Assembly: GCA_020725465.1 (NCBI GenBank)
Contig: DYEY01000077.1
Span: 1 to 64,000, forward strand
Direction of reading: 5' to 3'
DNA length: 64,000 bases
Origin: Dethiobacter sp.
GTDB lineage: Bacteria; Bacillota; Dethiobacteria; Dethiobacterales; Dethiobacteraceae
Below are positions 18,144-26,354 of the stretch, piece by piece; within the stretch, counting starts at the first letter, position 1; every line of letters starts with the position of its first letter. A program made the position numbers and the translations under genes. The notes below the pieces were generated by a model, which saw nothing but the letters and a program-made list of their open reading frames with translations, was not told the origin of the DNA and ran no database searches.

Positions 18144-18651
18144 GATAAACCCCCTCGTTTCCAAGCCTTTCGGTTTCCATGAACAGCTCGTAAGAGGACA
18201 GCCCTGTAACCATCTGGTGGAAATGGCGGTGCTGCCAGAAGGCGAACAGGCGCCAGCGCGGGTCGATGACCGGAGAGATGGAATCGCGCGGCGTCCTGAC
18301 AGTATTTGAGACAAGCAGGGTTACAAAACGGCCGTCCGGCAATAGTTCTCCCAGCTCAGCAGCGTATGAGTTGCCTGCTGTTTCCACCGGTATATGCCAG
18401 CTGCCTGTGGTGTGATTGCCCACTTCTATATCCCTGAAAACGCCTCTGTCCCTATCGCGTACACGCAGTACCCTGCGGGAACGGGAAAGCCCACCGTTAA
18501 GTTCCCCCAGGCTTTGGACCAGGGCAGGAGTCACCTCCCAGTAAGCGAACAACCAGTAAGGGTCACGGGGGAGCAGTGTCAGGCGGTTTGACCCGTAGTA
18601 TTCAGGCAGCGACCTGCCTCCGTTCAGTTCATTTCTGTCAAGTTTGTGCAT
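18136..18651 (-). CDS. DUF4912 protein next to branching enzyme
   Basis: A 171-residue DUF4912 family protein, function unknown. The family core is visible: NRLTLLPRDPYWLFAYWEVT near residue 22, VGNHTTGSWHIPV in the middle and GRFVTLLVSNTVRTPRDS near residue 107. The fold is thought to resemble a carbohydrate-binding or immunoglobulin-like module. It is coupled by an 8-nt overlap to the branching enzyme, and DUF4912 genes elsewhere are often beside GH57 or GT4 genes, so a role in binding alpha-glucan is likely but inferred. The ATG has a good Shine-Dalgarno (GGGAGG). Confidence 0.82.
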   Translation of the reverse strand: MHKLDRNELNGGRSLPEYYGSNRLTLLPRDPYWLFAYWEVTPALVQSLGELNGGLSRSRRVLRVRDRDRGVFRDIEVGNHTTGSWHIPVETAGNSYAAELGELLPDGRFVTLLVSNTVRTPRDSISPVIDPRWRLFAFWQHRHFHQMVTGLSSYELFMETERLGNEGVYRD

Positions 18652-18841
18652 GAGCTTCCTCCCTTAGTTTAGGAAATATCCGCAGCATCTTTTTGACTGC
18701 GGCTAAAAAGCAAATAATATTATATACTTTCCCGGTACGGGTTATTTATGAATAGCCTGGGTTTTTCCATATTTGCATAAAAAAAGCCGGCGGTGGCAAG
18801 CTATTGCCGTGTGTCCCAAGTTCACCGGCGGAGGTGGAAAT

Positions 18842-20908
18842 ATGAGCGATGAAAGAATAAGCCTGATTTTGGCCCTGCATAATCACCAGCCGGAAGGAAA
18901 CCTGCCGGAGGTTTTTGAGCGGACCTTCAAAACGGCTTATGAGCCCTTTGTGCGGGAACTGGAGAATTTCCCCGGCATTCGGGTAACCATGCATTACTCA
19001 GGCATATTGCTGCGCTGGTTTAAAGAAAACAGGCCGGAGTTTTTGGCGCGCCTGCGCCGGCTGGTGGAACAGGGACGGGTGGAGATGATGGGCGGCGCCT
19101 TTTTTGAGCCTATACTGGTGATGATCCCGGACGAGGACAAAACAGGGCAAATCAGGATGCAGAGTTCTTTTTTGGCCGAACACTTTGGCGTTGAAGCCAG
19201 GGGCGCCTGGCTGCCCGAGCGTGTCTGGGAGCCGCACCTGGCCAGGCCGCTCCACGAGGCCGGCATAACTTATACTGTCCTGGACGATGCCCACTTTAAA
19301 CATGTAGGTTTTTCCGAAGAAGACACGCTTTACTATTATATTACGGAGGAAGGCGGCAGCCCTCTTTCCGTTTTTCCCATCAGTGAAAAACTGCGCTATC
19401 TCATCCCCTTTGCCGACCCGCGGGAAACCATAGATTACCTGCGGGGATTGACAACGCCAGGCGGCGGGCGGGTGGTGGTGCTTGCCGACGACGGGGAGAA
19501 ATTTGGCTCCTGGCCGGGCACTGCCCACCATGTCTACGCAGGAGGCTGGCTGAAGCGCTTCTTTTCGCTGCTTTGGCAAAACCGGGACTGGCTTGAAGTA
19601 ACCGGTTTTGAAGCGTTTATGCGCAGTCACCCGCCCAAAGGGCGGGTATACCTGCCGGCCGGTTCTTACCGTGAAATGCTGGAATGGTCCGGAGGGTTCT
19701 GGCGCAATTTTTTTGTCCGTTATCCTGAGAGCAACCATATCCACAAAAAAATGCTTCATGTCCGGGAGAAACTGCTCAGGCTGCCGGAAGGGCCGCTTAA
19801 GGCAGAGGCCCGGGAATACCTGTGGGCAGGACAGTGCAACTGTGCTTACTGGCACGGGGTCTTTGGCGGCCTTTACCTGAATTTCCTGCGTTCGGCCTTA
19901 TACAGCCGCCTGATTGCGGCGGAAGTCCTGGTGGATTCAGCCCGCCACCAAAACGGCGCCTGGGTGGAAATGGAGCAAAAAGACTTTGACTACGATGGCA
20001 GAGAGGAGGTGCTGGTCAACGGGCCAGACTTGGGGCTGGTTTTTGCCCCCGCCCTGGGCGGCGCGCTGCTGGAGCTGGATTACAAGCCCCGCCGTTTTAA
20101 CTTAAACGATGTGTTAACCAGGCGCCCGGAGCCTTACCACTGCAATATCTTTGAGCTGGCCGAAGGCCGCTGCGCCACGGATGAAGTAAAGACTATCCAC
20201 CATATAGCACGGGTCAAAGAGGCGGGTCTGGAACACCTGCTTATCTATGACCGGTACCGGCGGGCTTCGTTACTGGACCATTTTTTTGCAGTCAGCACCA
20301 CACTGGATGACTTTTCAAAAGACCCTGCGGGAGCGGAAGCGGGGGACTTTCCGGGGAACGCGTACCAGTTGGAAGAAGCCGCCGTTAACGGCACCGCCCG
20401 CCTGACCATGAGCCGCACCGGGCAGGTTAGGGCGGGGGGCAACGTTTTCCCTTTGGCTCTTGCCAAGTCGGCGCGGTACATCCCTGGTGAGGGTACCCTG
20501 GTTTTTGACTACAGGCTGGTCAATGAAGGTGAAAAGGATCTTGATATATACTTCGGTGTGGAATTCAACATCAGCCTGCTGGCCGGGGAAGCTGCGGACC
20601 GCTACTTTAGCTTTCCGGACAGGAACCCCGATGATGCGCGCCTGGCATCGCGGGGCGAGGAAAAAAATGTGGTGGAATTTGCCCTGGTGGACCAATGGCA
20701 GGGGCTGGAGAGCAGGTTCCTGTTGAACCGGCCCGCGGAACTTTGGCGCCTGCCGGTGGAGACAGTTTCTCAGTCTGAAGACGGATTTGAGAGAGTCTAC
20801 CAGGGCTCCTGCGTACTGCCCCGCTGGCGGTTAAAGCTGAAACCCCGTCACCCCCGGGAAATTACTGTAATCCAGCGGGTGACAGGTTTGCGCAAGGAGG
20901 GACATTAA
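18842..20908 (+). CDS. GH57 4-alpha-glucanotransferase / alpha-amylase (DUF1925-DUF1926)
   Basis: Transfers alpha-1,4-glucan chains between acceptors (amylomaltase-like) or hydrolyses them. The 688-residue product has an N-terminal GH57 catalytic barrel starting ISLILALHNHQPEGN. The nucleophile motif is GAWLPERVWEPHLARPLHE and the acid motif VVVLADDGEKFGSWPGT. A helical DUF1925 region and a C-terminal DUF1926 beta domain (about residues 400-688) follow. This architecture matches Thermococcus litoralis 4-alpha-glucanotransferase. The ATG at 18842 has GGAGGTGG 5 nt upstream; an in-frame ATG at 18773 lacks one. The next GH57 gene starts at the base after its stop. Confidence 0.91.
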   Translation: MSDERISLILALHNHQPEGNLPEVFERTFKTAYEPFVRELENFPGIRVTMHYSGILLRWFKENRPEFLARLRRLVEQGRVEMMGGAFFEPILVMIPDEDKTGQIRMQSSFLAEHFGVEARGAWLPERVWEPHLARPLHEAGITYTVLDDAHFKHVGFSEEDTLYYYITEEGGSPLSVFPISEKLRYLIPFADPRETIDYLRGLTTPGGGRVVVLADDGEKFGSWPGTAHHVYAGGWLKRFFSLLWQNRDWLEVTGFEAFMRSHPPKGRVYLPAGSYREMLEWSGGFWRNFFVRYPESNHIHKKMLHVREKLLRLPEGPLKAEAREYLWAGQCNCAYWHGVFGGLYLNFLRSALYSRLIAAEVLVDSARHQNGAWVEMEQKDFDYDGREEVLVNGPDLGLVFAPALGGALLELDYKPRRFNLNDVLTRRPEPYHCNIFELAEGRCATDEVKTIHHIARVKEAGLEHLLIYDRYRRASLLDHFFAVSTTLDDFSKDPAGAEAGDFPGNAYQLEEAAVNGTARLTMSRTGQVRAGGNVFPLALAKSARYIPGEGTLVFDYRLVNEGEKDLDIYFGVEFNISLLAGEAADRYFSFPDRNPDDARLASRGEEKNVVEFALVDQWQGLESRFLLNRPAELWRLPVETVSQSEDGFERVYQGSCVLPRWRLKLKPRHPREITVIQRVTGLRKEGH

Positions 20909-22612
20909 TTGGCCAGGCCGGTTTATTTGGCTTTTATCTGGAACCAGCACCAGCCTTACTACCAGGACACGGTAAAAAAGGAATACATTATGCCTTGGGT
21001 CAGGTTGCATGCCACCAAGGACTATTACCAGATGGCGGCAATCCTCCGGGAACATCCCACTGTGCGCCAGACTTTCAACCTTACACCCTCTTTGCTTGCC
21101 CAGCTGGAAGATTACAGGAATGGCGCCACCGACTATTACCAGAAAGCAGCCAAGCCGGTAAAAGAGCTGACAAGGGCGGAGAAACGCTTTCTGCTGCAGC
21201 ACTACTTTGACATCCACTGGGACAGGGTTATCGCCCGCTGGCCGCGCTATAACCAGTTGCTGTGCAAGCAGGGGAGGAGCCGTGAGCCGGAACCGGTGGA
21301 GGCGGCGCTGGAGGTTTTCACTGACCAGGATTACCTGGACCTTCAGGTCTGGTTTAACCTGGTCTGGATTGACCCGGAGTACCGGGTCAGGGACGCCGAG
21401 CTGGCGGCGCTGCAGCAAAAGGGTGAAAATTTCAGTGAAGAGGACAAAGAGCTGGTGCTGCGCAAGCAGTGGAATATTATCGGACAGGTTGTGCCCATTC
21501 ACCGGGAACTGGCGAAGCTGGGGCAGATTGAACTGATTACTGCCACTTTCTACCATCCCATCGTGCCGTTATTAATTGATACGCGCAGCGCGTTAAGGGC
21601 ATCGCCCGGGTTGCCCCTGCCCGAAACCTTCTCATACCCGGAGGACGCGCTGGAGCAGACTGTTCGGTCAATCAACCAGTTCCGGCGCTATTTCGGTGAC
21701 TGGCCCCGCGGCATCTGGCCTTCGGAGCTGGCTGTAAGCCCGGAGGCGGTTGCCATATTTGCCGGACTTGGCTTTACCTGGTGTGTGGCGGATGAAGACA
21801 TTCTGGTCCGCTCGCTGGGACGGGAAATTTACCGCGACGGTTTCGGCCACGTCCTTAACGCCGACGACCTCTACCGGCCTTACCGCCTGATAATTGGGGA
21901 TACAGAAATCAACATGGTCTTTCGTGACCATCATCTCTCGGACAGGATAGGCTTTGTTTACCACCAGATGCCGGTGGACCATGCTGTGGACGACCTGATC
22001 CACCGCTTCCACAAAGTACGGGAAAACGTTGCTCACCTGCCTGGCCCGCACCTGATTACCATTGCCATGGACGGCGAAAATGCCTGGGAATGGTATGACG
22101 GCGACAAGACCGGATTCCTGCACCGGCTGTACCGTAAAATCGCCCGCGACCCGCTGTTGCGGACGGTAACTGTGTCAGAATTTCTGGAGGAACATCCTCC
22201 CGGCCATAAACTGAAATGCCTGCATACCGGTTCCTGGGTGGATCACAGCCTTACACGCTGGATTGGCAGCCACAGCAAAAACCGGCTCTGGCAGATGTTG
22301 CTCAATGCCCGCCGCATGCTGGAGGACGTGCGCGGCACCGTAAGCACGGAAAAACTGTTAAGGGCCAAGGAGAACCTGTATATAGCCGAGGGCAGCGATT
22401 ATACCTGGTGGGTGGACAGCATGCCCTATTACCTGGCTGCTCCTTTTGAGGCGCTTTTCCGGAAGCACCTGGTCAACGCTTACCGTGAGGTGGGTCAGGC
22501 GCCTCCTTCCTGCCTGGATGAACCAACAGTCATGCCCCAGCATGGGGAGGCGGCCTGGCATGAGGACCCGCTGGCCGGCCCTACCGCCATGGTACAATCT
22601 GCCACCAAATAG
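20909..22612 (+). CDS. GH57 alpha-amylase / amylopullulanase-type glycoside hydrolase
   Basis: A third GH57 enzyme, 567 residues, of the AmyC/amylopullulanase-like subgroup. It begins PVYLAFIWNQHQPYYQD, has the nucleophile motif RGIWPSELAVSPEAVAIF and the acid motif LITIAMDGENAWEWYDG. The C-terminal part is helical. The start is TTG at 20909, directly after the stop of the glucanotransferase, with AAGGAGG upstream, so translation is coupled. It probably hydrolyses or debranches alpha-glucan. No signal peptide is seen, so it acts in the cytoplasm, which fits turnover of a storage polymer rather than external starch. Confidence 0.88.
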   Translation: MARPVYLAFIWNQHQPYYQDTVKKEYIMPWVRLHATKDYYQMAAILREHPTVRQTFNLTPSLLAQLEDYRNGATDYYQKAAKPVKELTRAEKRFLLQHYFDIHWDRVIARWPRYNQLLCKQGRSREPEPVEAALEVFTDQDYLDLQVWFNLVWIDPEYRVRDAELAALQQKGENFSEEDKELVLRKQWNIIGQVVPIHRELAKLGQIELITATFYHPIVPLLIDTRSALRASPGLPLPETFSYPEDALEQTVRSINQFRRYFGDWPRGIWPSELAVSPEAVAIFAGLGFTWCVADEDILVRSLGREIYRDGFGHVLNADDLYRPYRLIIGDTEINMVFRDHHLSDRIGFVYHQMPVDHAVDDLIHRFHKVRENVAHLPGPHLITIAMDGENAWEWYDGDKTGFLHRLYRKIARDPLLRTVTVSEFLEEHPPGHKLKCLHTGSWVDHSLTRWIGSHSKNRLWQMLLNARRMLEDVRGTVSTEKLLRAKENLYIAEGSDYTWWVDSMPYYLAAPFEALFRKHLVNAYREVGQAPPSCLDEPTVMPQHGEAAWHEDPLAGPTAMVQSATK

Positions 22613-22617
22613 GTTAA

Positions 22618-22640
22618 ACCGCCCCCGGGGCGGTTTTTTA
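22618..22640 (+). terminator. Rho-independent terminator after the GH57 genes
   Basis: ACCGCCCC / GGGGCGGT stem (22618-22634) with a one-base centre, effectively a smaller loop after fraying, followed by a run of six T. It starts 6 nt after the GH57 stop and closes the alpha-glucan unit before holA. Confidence 0.85.
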
Positions 22641-22747
22641 GCGGATGCCATTTTCCGCATCAGGAAATGCTCCTGGCAGGAAAAAGGGACTATGTTGTCG
22701 AAGTCGCTTTGGAGAAATTATCCGGTGCAGGGACTGGGGGGAAAAAA

Positions 22748-23776
22748 ATGAAGCGACGCGACCGGGAAAACGATTACCGGAGACTGCAGGAAGAGCTGGC
22801 GGCGGGCCGGTTGCGCTCCGTTTATGTATTTGCCGGAGATGAGGACTTTCTTATGGAGGAGGCCGCGGAACGTATCCGGTCGGCAATACTTGGCGATGAC
22901 AGGACTGCGGTTAACAGAATCAGCGGCAAAGACGCGCCCCTGGCGCAGGTGCTGGACATGGCTGAAACAGTGTCGCTGTTTGGCGGGCCGCGCCTGGTCC
23001 TGGTAAGTGATGCTCCTTATTTTGCCAGGACGGAGAAAGATGAGGATTCCGTCCGCCGCCTGCTGGCCCTGAGTTCCGGTCCTTACTCCACTGCCTGTAT
23101 TATTTTTTGCTGTCCGGATTGGCAGGCTGCCGCCAAAACAGCCAAAGAGCTTGCCGCCACCGGTGCCGTCTACCGTTTCGGCCCGCTGCAGCAAGCGGCG
23201 CTGGAATCCTGGCTGCGGCAGCGGCTGGCCGCCCACGGCAAGACCGCGAGTAGCCACATCCTTGCCCTTCTGGTGCAACGGGTGGGAAGCGACACGCGCC
23301 GCCTGGCCCAGGAGGTGGACAAACTGGCGGTTTATCTGGGTCACAGGAAGGAGCTGGATGAGACAGCGGTGATGGAGGCAACTACCCGTTCTTTGCAGGG
23401 AGACATATTTGCCTTAACAGACAGCGTGGTCAGCGGCCGCCCGGCCAGGGCGCTGACCCTGCTGCGCGATCTGCTGGGGGCGGGGGAGCCGCCGCTTCGG
23501 ATTCTTGCCATGCTGGTACGCCAGTTCAGGATGCTGGGTGATTGCCGGGAGTTGCTTATTGATGGCTGCGTCCAGGATGAGCTGGCGGCACACCTTGGTG
23601 TGCCGCCGTTTGTGGCAGACAAGCTGGCGGTTCAGGCACGCAAAACCGATGATGCGGCCCTGGCCAGGGCCTTTGATCTGCTGTTGCAAGCCGACCAGGA
23701 TATCAAGCGGGGCCGTGTGGAACAGTCCCTGGCTCTGGAGGCGCTGGTGGTGGCGCTCGGTCAAAAAAGCGCTTGA
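22748..23776 (+). CDS. holA: DNA polymerase III delta subunit
   Basis: The clamp-loader subunit that opens the beta sliding clamp. The 342-residue product begins DYRRLQEELAAGRLRSVYVF AGDEDFLMEE in two consecutive stretches, typical of HolA. It contains the expected AAA+-like fold and C-terminal helical domain (DIKRGRVEQSLALEALV near the end). I chose the ATG at 22748 because GGGGGGA lies just upstream; the open frame to 22667 runs toward the previous terminator. In B. subtilis holA also follows comEC. Its stop codon lies inside the -35 hexamer of the feoA promoter. Confidence 0.93.
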   Translation: MKRRDRENDYRRLQEELAAGRLRSVYVFAGDEDFLMEEAAERIRSAILGDDRTAVNRISGKDAPLAQVLDMAETVSLFGGPRLVLVSDAPYFARTEKDEDSVRRLLALSSGPYSTACIIFCCPDWQAAAKTAKELAATGAVYRFGPLQQAALESWLRQRLAAHGKTASSHILALLVQRVGSDTRRLAQEVDKLAVYLGHRKELDETAVMEATTRSLQGDIFALTDSVVSGRPARALTLLRDLLGAGEPPLRILAMLVRQFRMLGDCRELLIDGCVQDELAAHLGVPPFVADKLAVQARKTDDAALARAFDLLLQADQDIKRGRVEQSLALEALVVALGQKSA

Positions 23777-23801
23777 CAATAATATATTTCTTGGATATTA
23801 T
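23773..23801 (+). promoter_or_regulatory. Sigma-A promoter for feoA, overlapping the holA stop
   Basis: A perfect -35 TTGACA (23773-23778), a 17-nt spacer and -10 TATTAT (23796-23801). The holA stop codon TGA is within TTGACA. Predicted transcription starts near 23808, inside the first Fur-like site, a good arrangement for repression. Confidence 0.8.
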
Positions 23802-23806
23802 AGAGA

Positions 23807-23821
23807 TGAGAATATTTCTCA
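23807..23821. promoter_or_regulatory. Fur-box-like site 1 (feoA)
   Basis: TGAGAATATTTCTCA is a near-perfect inverted repeat and matches the 7-1-7 Fur pattern TGATAATnATTATCA at 11 of 14 defined positions. It covers the predicted start of transcription, just after the -10 hexamer. Confidence 0.6.
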
Positions 23822-23842
23822 GTCTTTCTTTTTGCTGATGAC

Positions 23843-23857
23843 TGAGAATGGTTATCA
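23843..23857. promoter_or_regulatory. Fur-box-like site 2 (feoA)
   Basis: TGAGAATGGTTATCA matches the 7-1-7 Fur pattern at 12 of 14 defined positions. It lies 36 bp downstream of site 1 and 17 bp before the feoA start. Confidence 0.65.
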
Positions 23858-23873
23858 TCGGGGAGGGATTACA

Positions 23874-24095
23874 ATGACTCTGGATAAAGTAAAAAGAGGC
23901 CAAAAAGTGGAGATTTGCCGTATTCCCGACGACCTGGTGCGTGCTCAGGCCATACGTTTCGGTGTCTGTGAAGGCTCGGTGGTAACCTGCCTGGAGAAGC
24001 TGCCGGCCGGGCCGGTTATTATCAGCAAGGGGCACCAGGAGCTGGCCATCGGCAGGGGCCTTGCCTGTAAAATAGCGGTAAAAGAAGCGTCCTGA
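23874..24095 (+). CDS. feoA: Ferrous iron transport protein FeoA
   Basis: A small SH3-like cytoplasmic protein required with FeoB for Fe(II) uptake. The 73-residue product, TLDKVKRGQKVEICRIPDDL to the C-terminal LAIGRGLACKIAVKEAS, has the FeoA fold pattern, including the conserved end 'grg-A--I-V'. I chose the ATG at 23874, with GGGAGGG upstream; the frame is open much further back but that part overlaps holA. It has its own consensus promoter with two Fur-like sites, and a hairpin closes it before feoB. Confidence 0.92.
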   Translation: MTLDKVKRGQKVEICRIPDDLVRAQAIRFGVCEGSVVTCLEKLPAGPVIISKGHQELAIGRGLACKIAVKEAS

Positions 24096-24118
24096 CCCGA
24101 AACGCTTCTTTATTGTTA
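24082..24118 (+). terminator. Hairpin at the end of feoA
   Basis: AAGAAGCGT (24082-24090) pairs with ACGCTTCTT (24102-24110), 9 bp with an 11-nt loop that contains the feoA stop codon. A T-rich stretch (TATTGTTATT) follows. It could be a terminator or attenuator that separates feoA from feoB. Confidence 0.55.
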
Positions 24119-24132
24119 TTATTGTTATTCAT

Positions 24133-24147
24133 TGAGAAGTATTATCA
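24133..24147. promoter_or_regulatory. Fur-box-like site 3 (feoB)
   Basis: TGAGAAGTATTATCA matches the 7-1-7 Fur pattern at 12 of 14 defined positions and lies 28 bp before the feoB start. It suggests that feoB is also iron-controlled separately from feoA. TATTAT inside it (24140-24145) could be a -10, but no -35 at proper spacing is clear. Confidence 0.6.
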
Positions 24148-24174
24148 GCTACTATGGTTGTATTGGAGGAAACA

Positions 24175-26019
24175 ATGAAACACTGTCACAACCTGGCCGA
24201 AACCATGGCTATACCGGGCGGCAAGCGCAGCATTGTGCTGGCAGGCAACCCCAACGTGGGGAAGTCCGTATTTTTTAATGAGCTGACCGGGCGTTACGTG
24301 GATGTTTCCAATTTTCCCGGCACTACCGTGGAAATTCACCGGGCTGATTTCGGCCGGGATATCCTTATCGATACACCGGGGGTCTACGGAGTGTCATCAT
24401 TTAACGACGAGGAGCGGGTGGCCCGCGATATCATCCTGCATGCCGACACCGTAATCAATATAGTAGATGCCCCGCATATCGAGCGCGACCTTTTTCTCAC
24501 CCTGCAGGTGATTGATATGGGCCTACCGGTGGTGGTGGCCCTTAACATGATGGATGAAGTGGAAGAGAGCGGTATGCGCATCGACGTGGAAAAGTTGGCA
24601 GAACTGCTGGGCGTGCCGGTCGTCCCCACCGTGGCGGTCAAAAAGAAAGGCATCGCCCAGCTTAAGGAAGCTCTTAACCGCGCTTCCCACGGTATTGCCG
24701 ATCCCTGGCTTGAAGAGAAGCTGAACAGTCTGGGACGGGAAGGAATAAGCCGTGGGGACGCTTTGCTGGTCCTGGAGGGAGACGAAGAAGTGGCGCGATG
24801 CCATGGCCTTTCTCCCGGTACCTGGCGGGAAGACATTTACCTGCGCCGCCGCCGCCGCGCCAATGAAATTGCAAACACAGTGGTGACCGCTCCCGGCAGG
24901 GGAAAGAAATGGAACAAGCTGGCGGCGCAGTGGATGACCCGGCCACTCACCGGCATTCCCGTGCTGCTCGGCTTCCTGTATATCATGTACCTTTTTATCG
25001 GCGTATTTGTGGCCCAGACTGTGGTTGGGCTGACCGAAGAAATCATCATGCAGGAAATATACGGTGAGTTTATTGTCTCCCTGGTGGGGCGCTTCCTGGC
25101 GGAGGGTACCTTTCTTGCTGAACTGCTGACCGGGGAGTTCGGGGTCCTTACCATGGCTCCCATTTACCTGTTGGGGCTGCTTCTGCCGCTGGTTGTGGGT
25201 TTTTACCTGGCCCTTTCGGTAATGGAGGATTCAGGCTACCTGCCGCGCCTTGCCACCCTGGTGGACCGGTCGCTGAACGGGCTGGGCCTAAACGGCCGCG
25301 CCATTATACCTGTCATCCTCGGCTTTGGCTGCGTCACCATGGCCACCATAACCACCCGCCTGCTTGGCTCAAAGCGGGAACGGATCATCGCCACTGTGCT
25401 GCTTGGCGTCACCATTCCCTGTTCCGCTCAGCTCGGAGTTATCGCCGGGCTTATCGCTCCCCTTGGTGTGGGCTACCTGGCAATTTACCTTGCTACCATC
25501 CTTGCGGTGTTTGTGGCGCTGGGTACAATCCTTAACAGGGTGCTGCCAGGTGAATCGACCCACCTGTTAATAGACCTGCCGCCACTGCGGCTGCCCCGGT
25601 TGCGCAATGTGCTGACCAAGACATATACCAAGTCGCTTGCTTTTATGAAAGAAGCGGCGCCGCTGTTTGCCTTGGCCGCGGTTCTGATTACGGTTCTGGA
25701 TTATACCGGGGCCATGCAGTGGCTGCAGGACGTGCTGTCTCCCCTGACGGTAAGCTGGCTGGGGCTGCCCCGCGAAGCCACCACCGCCTTTATAATGGGC
25801 ATTATGCGTCGTGATTTCGGCGCCGCTGGCCTGTACGGCCTGACTCTGTTGCCGGCCCAGACACTGGTGGGCCTGGTGGTTATCACCCTGTTTGTTCCCT
25901 GTATCGCTTCCATCATGGTAATTATCAAGGAGCGGGGCTGGAAAGACGGCACTTACATTTGGACCGGGTCACTGGTAATCGCCTTTTTGGTCGGCGGCTT
26001 GCTGGCCCGCCTGCTCTGA
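24175..26019 (+). CDS. feoB: Ferrous iron transporter FeoB
   Basis: The inner-membrane Fe(II) permease with a cytoplasmic GTPase domain. The 614-residue product has G1 LAGNPNVGKSVFFNEL, the G2 region NFPGTTVE, G3 IDTPGVYG and G4 LNMMDE. A linker domain follows, then membrane helices with two Gate domains (first with SVMEDSGYLPRLATLVDR) and the FeoB C-terminal region ending near IMRRDFGAAGLYGL. The ATG at 24175 has TTGGAGGAAACA in front; the ATG at 24154 does not. It is at the short end of the family and has no C-terminal Cys-rich extension. A Cys-rich mini-gene follows 49 nt downstream. Confidence 0.95.
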   Translation: MKHCHNLAETMAIPGGKRSIVLAGNPNVGKSVFFNELTGRYVDVSNFPGTTVEIHRADFGRDILIDTPGVYGVSSFNDEERVARDIILHADTVINIVDAPHIERDLFLTLQVIDMGLPVVVALNMMDEVEESGMRIDVEKLAELLGVPVVPTVAVKKKGIAQLKEALNRASHGIADPWLEEKLNSLGREGISRGDALLVLEGDEEVARCHGLSPGTWREDIYLRRRRRANEIANTVVTAPGRGKKWNKLAAQWMTRPLTGIPVLLGFLYIMYLFIGVFVAQTVVGLTEEIIMQEIYGEFIVSLVGRFLAEGTFLAELLTGEFGVLTMAPIYLLGLLLPLVVGFYLALSVMEDSGYLPRLATLVDRSLNGLGLNGRAIIPVILGFGCVTMATITTRLLGSKRERIIATVLLGVTIPCSAQLGVIAGLIAPLGVGYLAIYLATILAVFVALGTILNRVLPGESTHLLIDLPPLRLPRLRNVLTKTYTKSLAFMKEAAPLFALAAVLITVLDYTGAMQWLQDVLSPLTVSWLGLPREATTAFIMGIMRRDFGAAGLYGLTLLPAQTLVGLVVITLFVPCIASIMVIIKERGWKDGTYIWTGSLVIAFLVGGLLARLL

Positions 26020-26022
26020 CCC

Positions 26023-26040
26023 ATGCCGGAGGGACGGGGG
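26023..26040 (+). repeat. Left arm of 18-bp inverted repeat
   Basis: ATGCCGGAGGGACGGGGG lies just after the feoB stop. Its exact reverse complement occurs twice on the far side of the Cys-rich gene (26303-26320 and 26336-26353). Confidence 0.85.
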
Positions 26041-26068
26041 TATCGGCACACGGGCCGGGAGGAATTTT

Positions 26069-26266
26069 ATGAGTGATGGCAGTTATTGTCCAACCTGTGG
26101 TTTTCGTACCGGGCAGGTTATGTTGAACTGTCCCCGCTGCCTGCAGCTGCTGCAACACAGCCATTGCAGCCGCTGCGGCCGCTGCCCGCGGGGGAAGCCG
26201 GCGCCTGGGAAAAAGGATCAGCAGCCAAAAAAAGCAAGAACCCCGGATAATCTCCGGGGTTTTTAA
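26069..26266 (+). CDS. Small Cys-rich (zinc-ribbon-like) protein
   Basis: A 65-residue protein not recognised as a named family. It has C7-x2-C10 and C21-x2-C24, the usual four ligands of a zinc ribbon, then H32-C33-x2-C36-x2-C39. The tail is basic (GKPAPGKKDQQPKKAR). GGGAGGAATTTT precedes the ATG, a good Shine-Dalgarno. The last codons run through the rho-independent terminator and the stop codon is in its U tract, so the C-terminal residues are encoded by the hairpin. It follows feoB and could be a feo accessory protein, but it differs from FeoC. It sits between inverted repeats. Confidence 0.7.
   Translation: MSDGSYCPTCGFRTGQVMLNCPRCLQLLQHSHCSRCGRCPRGKPAPGKKDQQPKKARTPDNLRGF
26239..26265 (+). 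terminator. Rho-independent terminator of the feoB / Cys-rich unit
   Basis: AACCCCGGA (26239-26247), loop TAATC, TCCGGGGTT (26253-26261), followed by TTT. It overlaps the 3' end of the Cys-rich reading frame. Confidence 0.85.
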
Positions 26267-26288
26267 TTCGTTTTACAGTATGAGTGCG

Positions 26289-26354
26289 GAGGTGTGTCAC
26301 CTCCCCCGTCCCTCCGGCATTGAGGTGTGTCACCTCCCCCGTCCCTCCGGCATT
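26289..26354. repeat. Perfect tandem 33-bp direct repeat with inverted-repeat right arms
   Basis: Two identical 33-nt units (26289-26321 and 26322-26354). Each begins with the small palindrome GAGGTG-TGT-CACCTC and ends with CCCCCGTCCCTCCGGCAT, the reverse complement of the repeat at 26023-26040. The second unit runs to the edge of rpsT (stop at 26353). The tandem identity suggests recent duplication. Confidence 0.9.

Noticed and set aside
18720-18841. Sigma-G promoter (TGAATA...CATAAAA) before the GH57 glucanotransferase
   Set aside because: The spacings (13 or 21 nt) do not fit the 17-18 nt needed.
24154-24174. Upstream ATG for FeoB
   Set aside because: The ATG at 24175 has TTGGAGG at ideal spacing; the upstream one has no such site.
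26289-26354. CRISPR array
   Set aside because: Only two units, in direct contact without spacers, and no cas genes.
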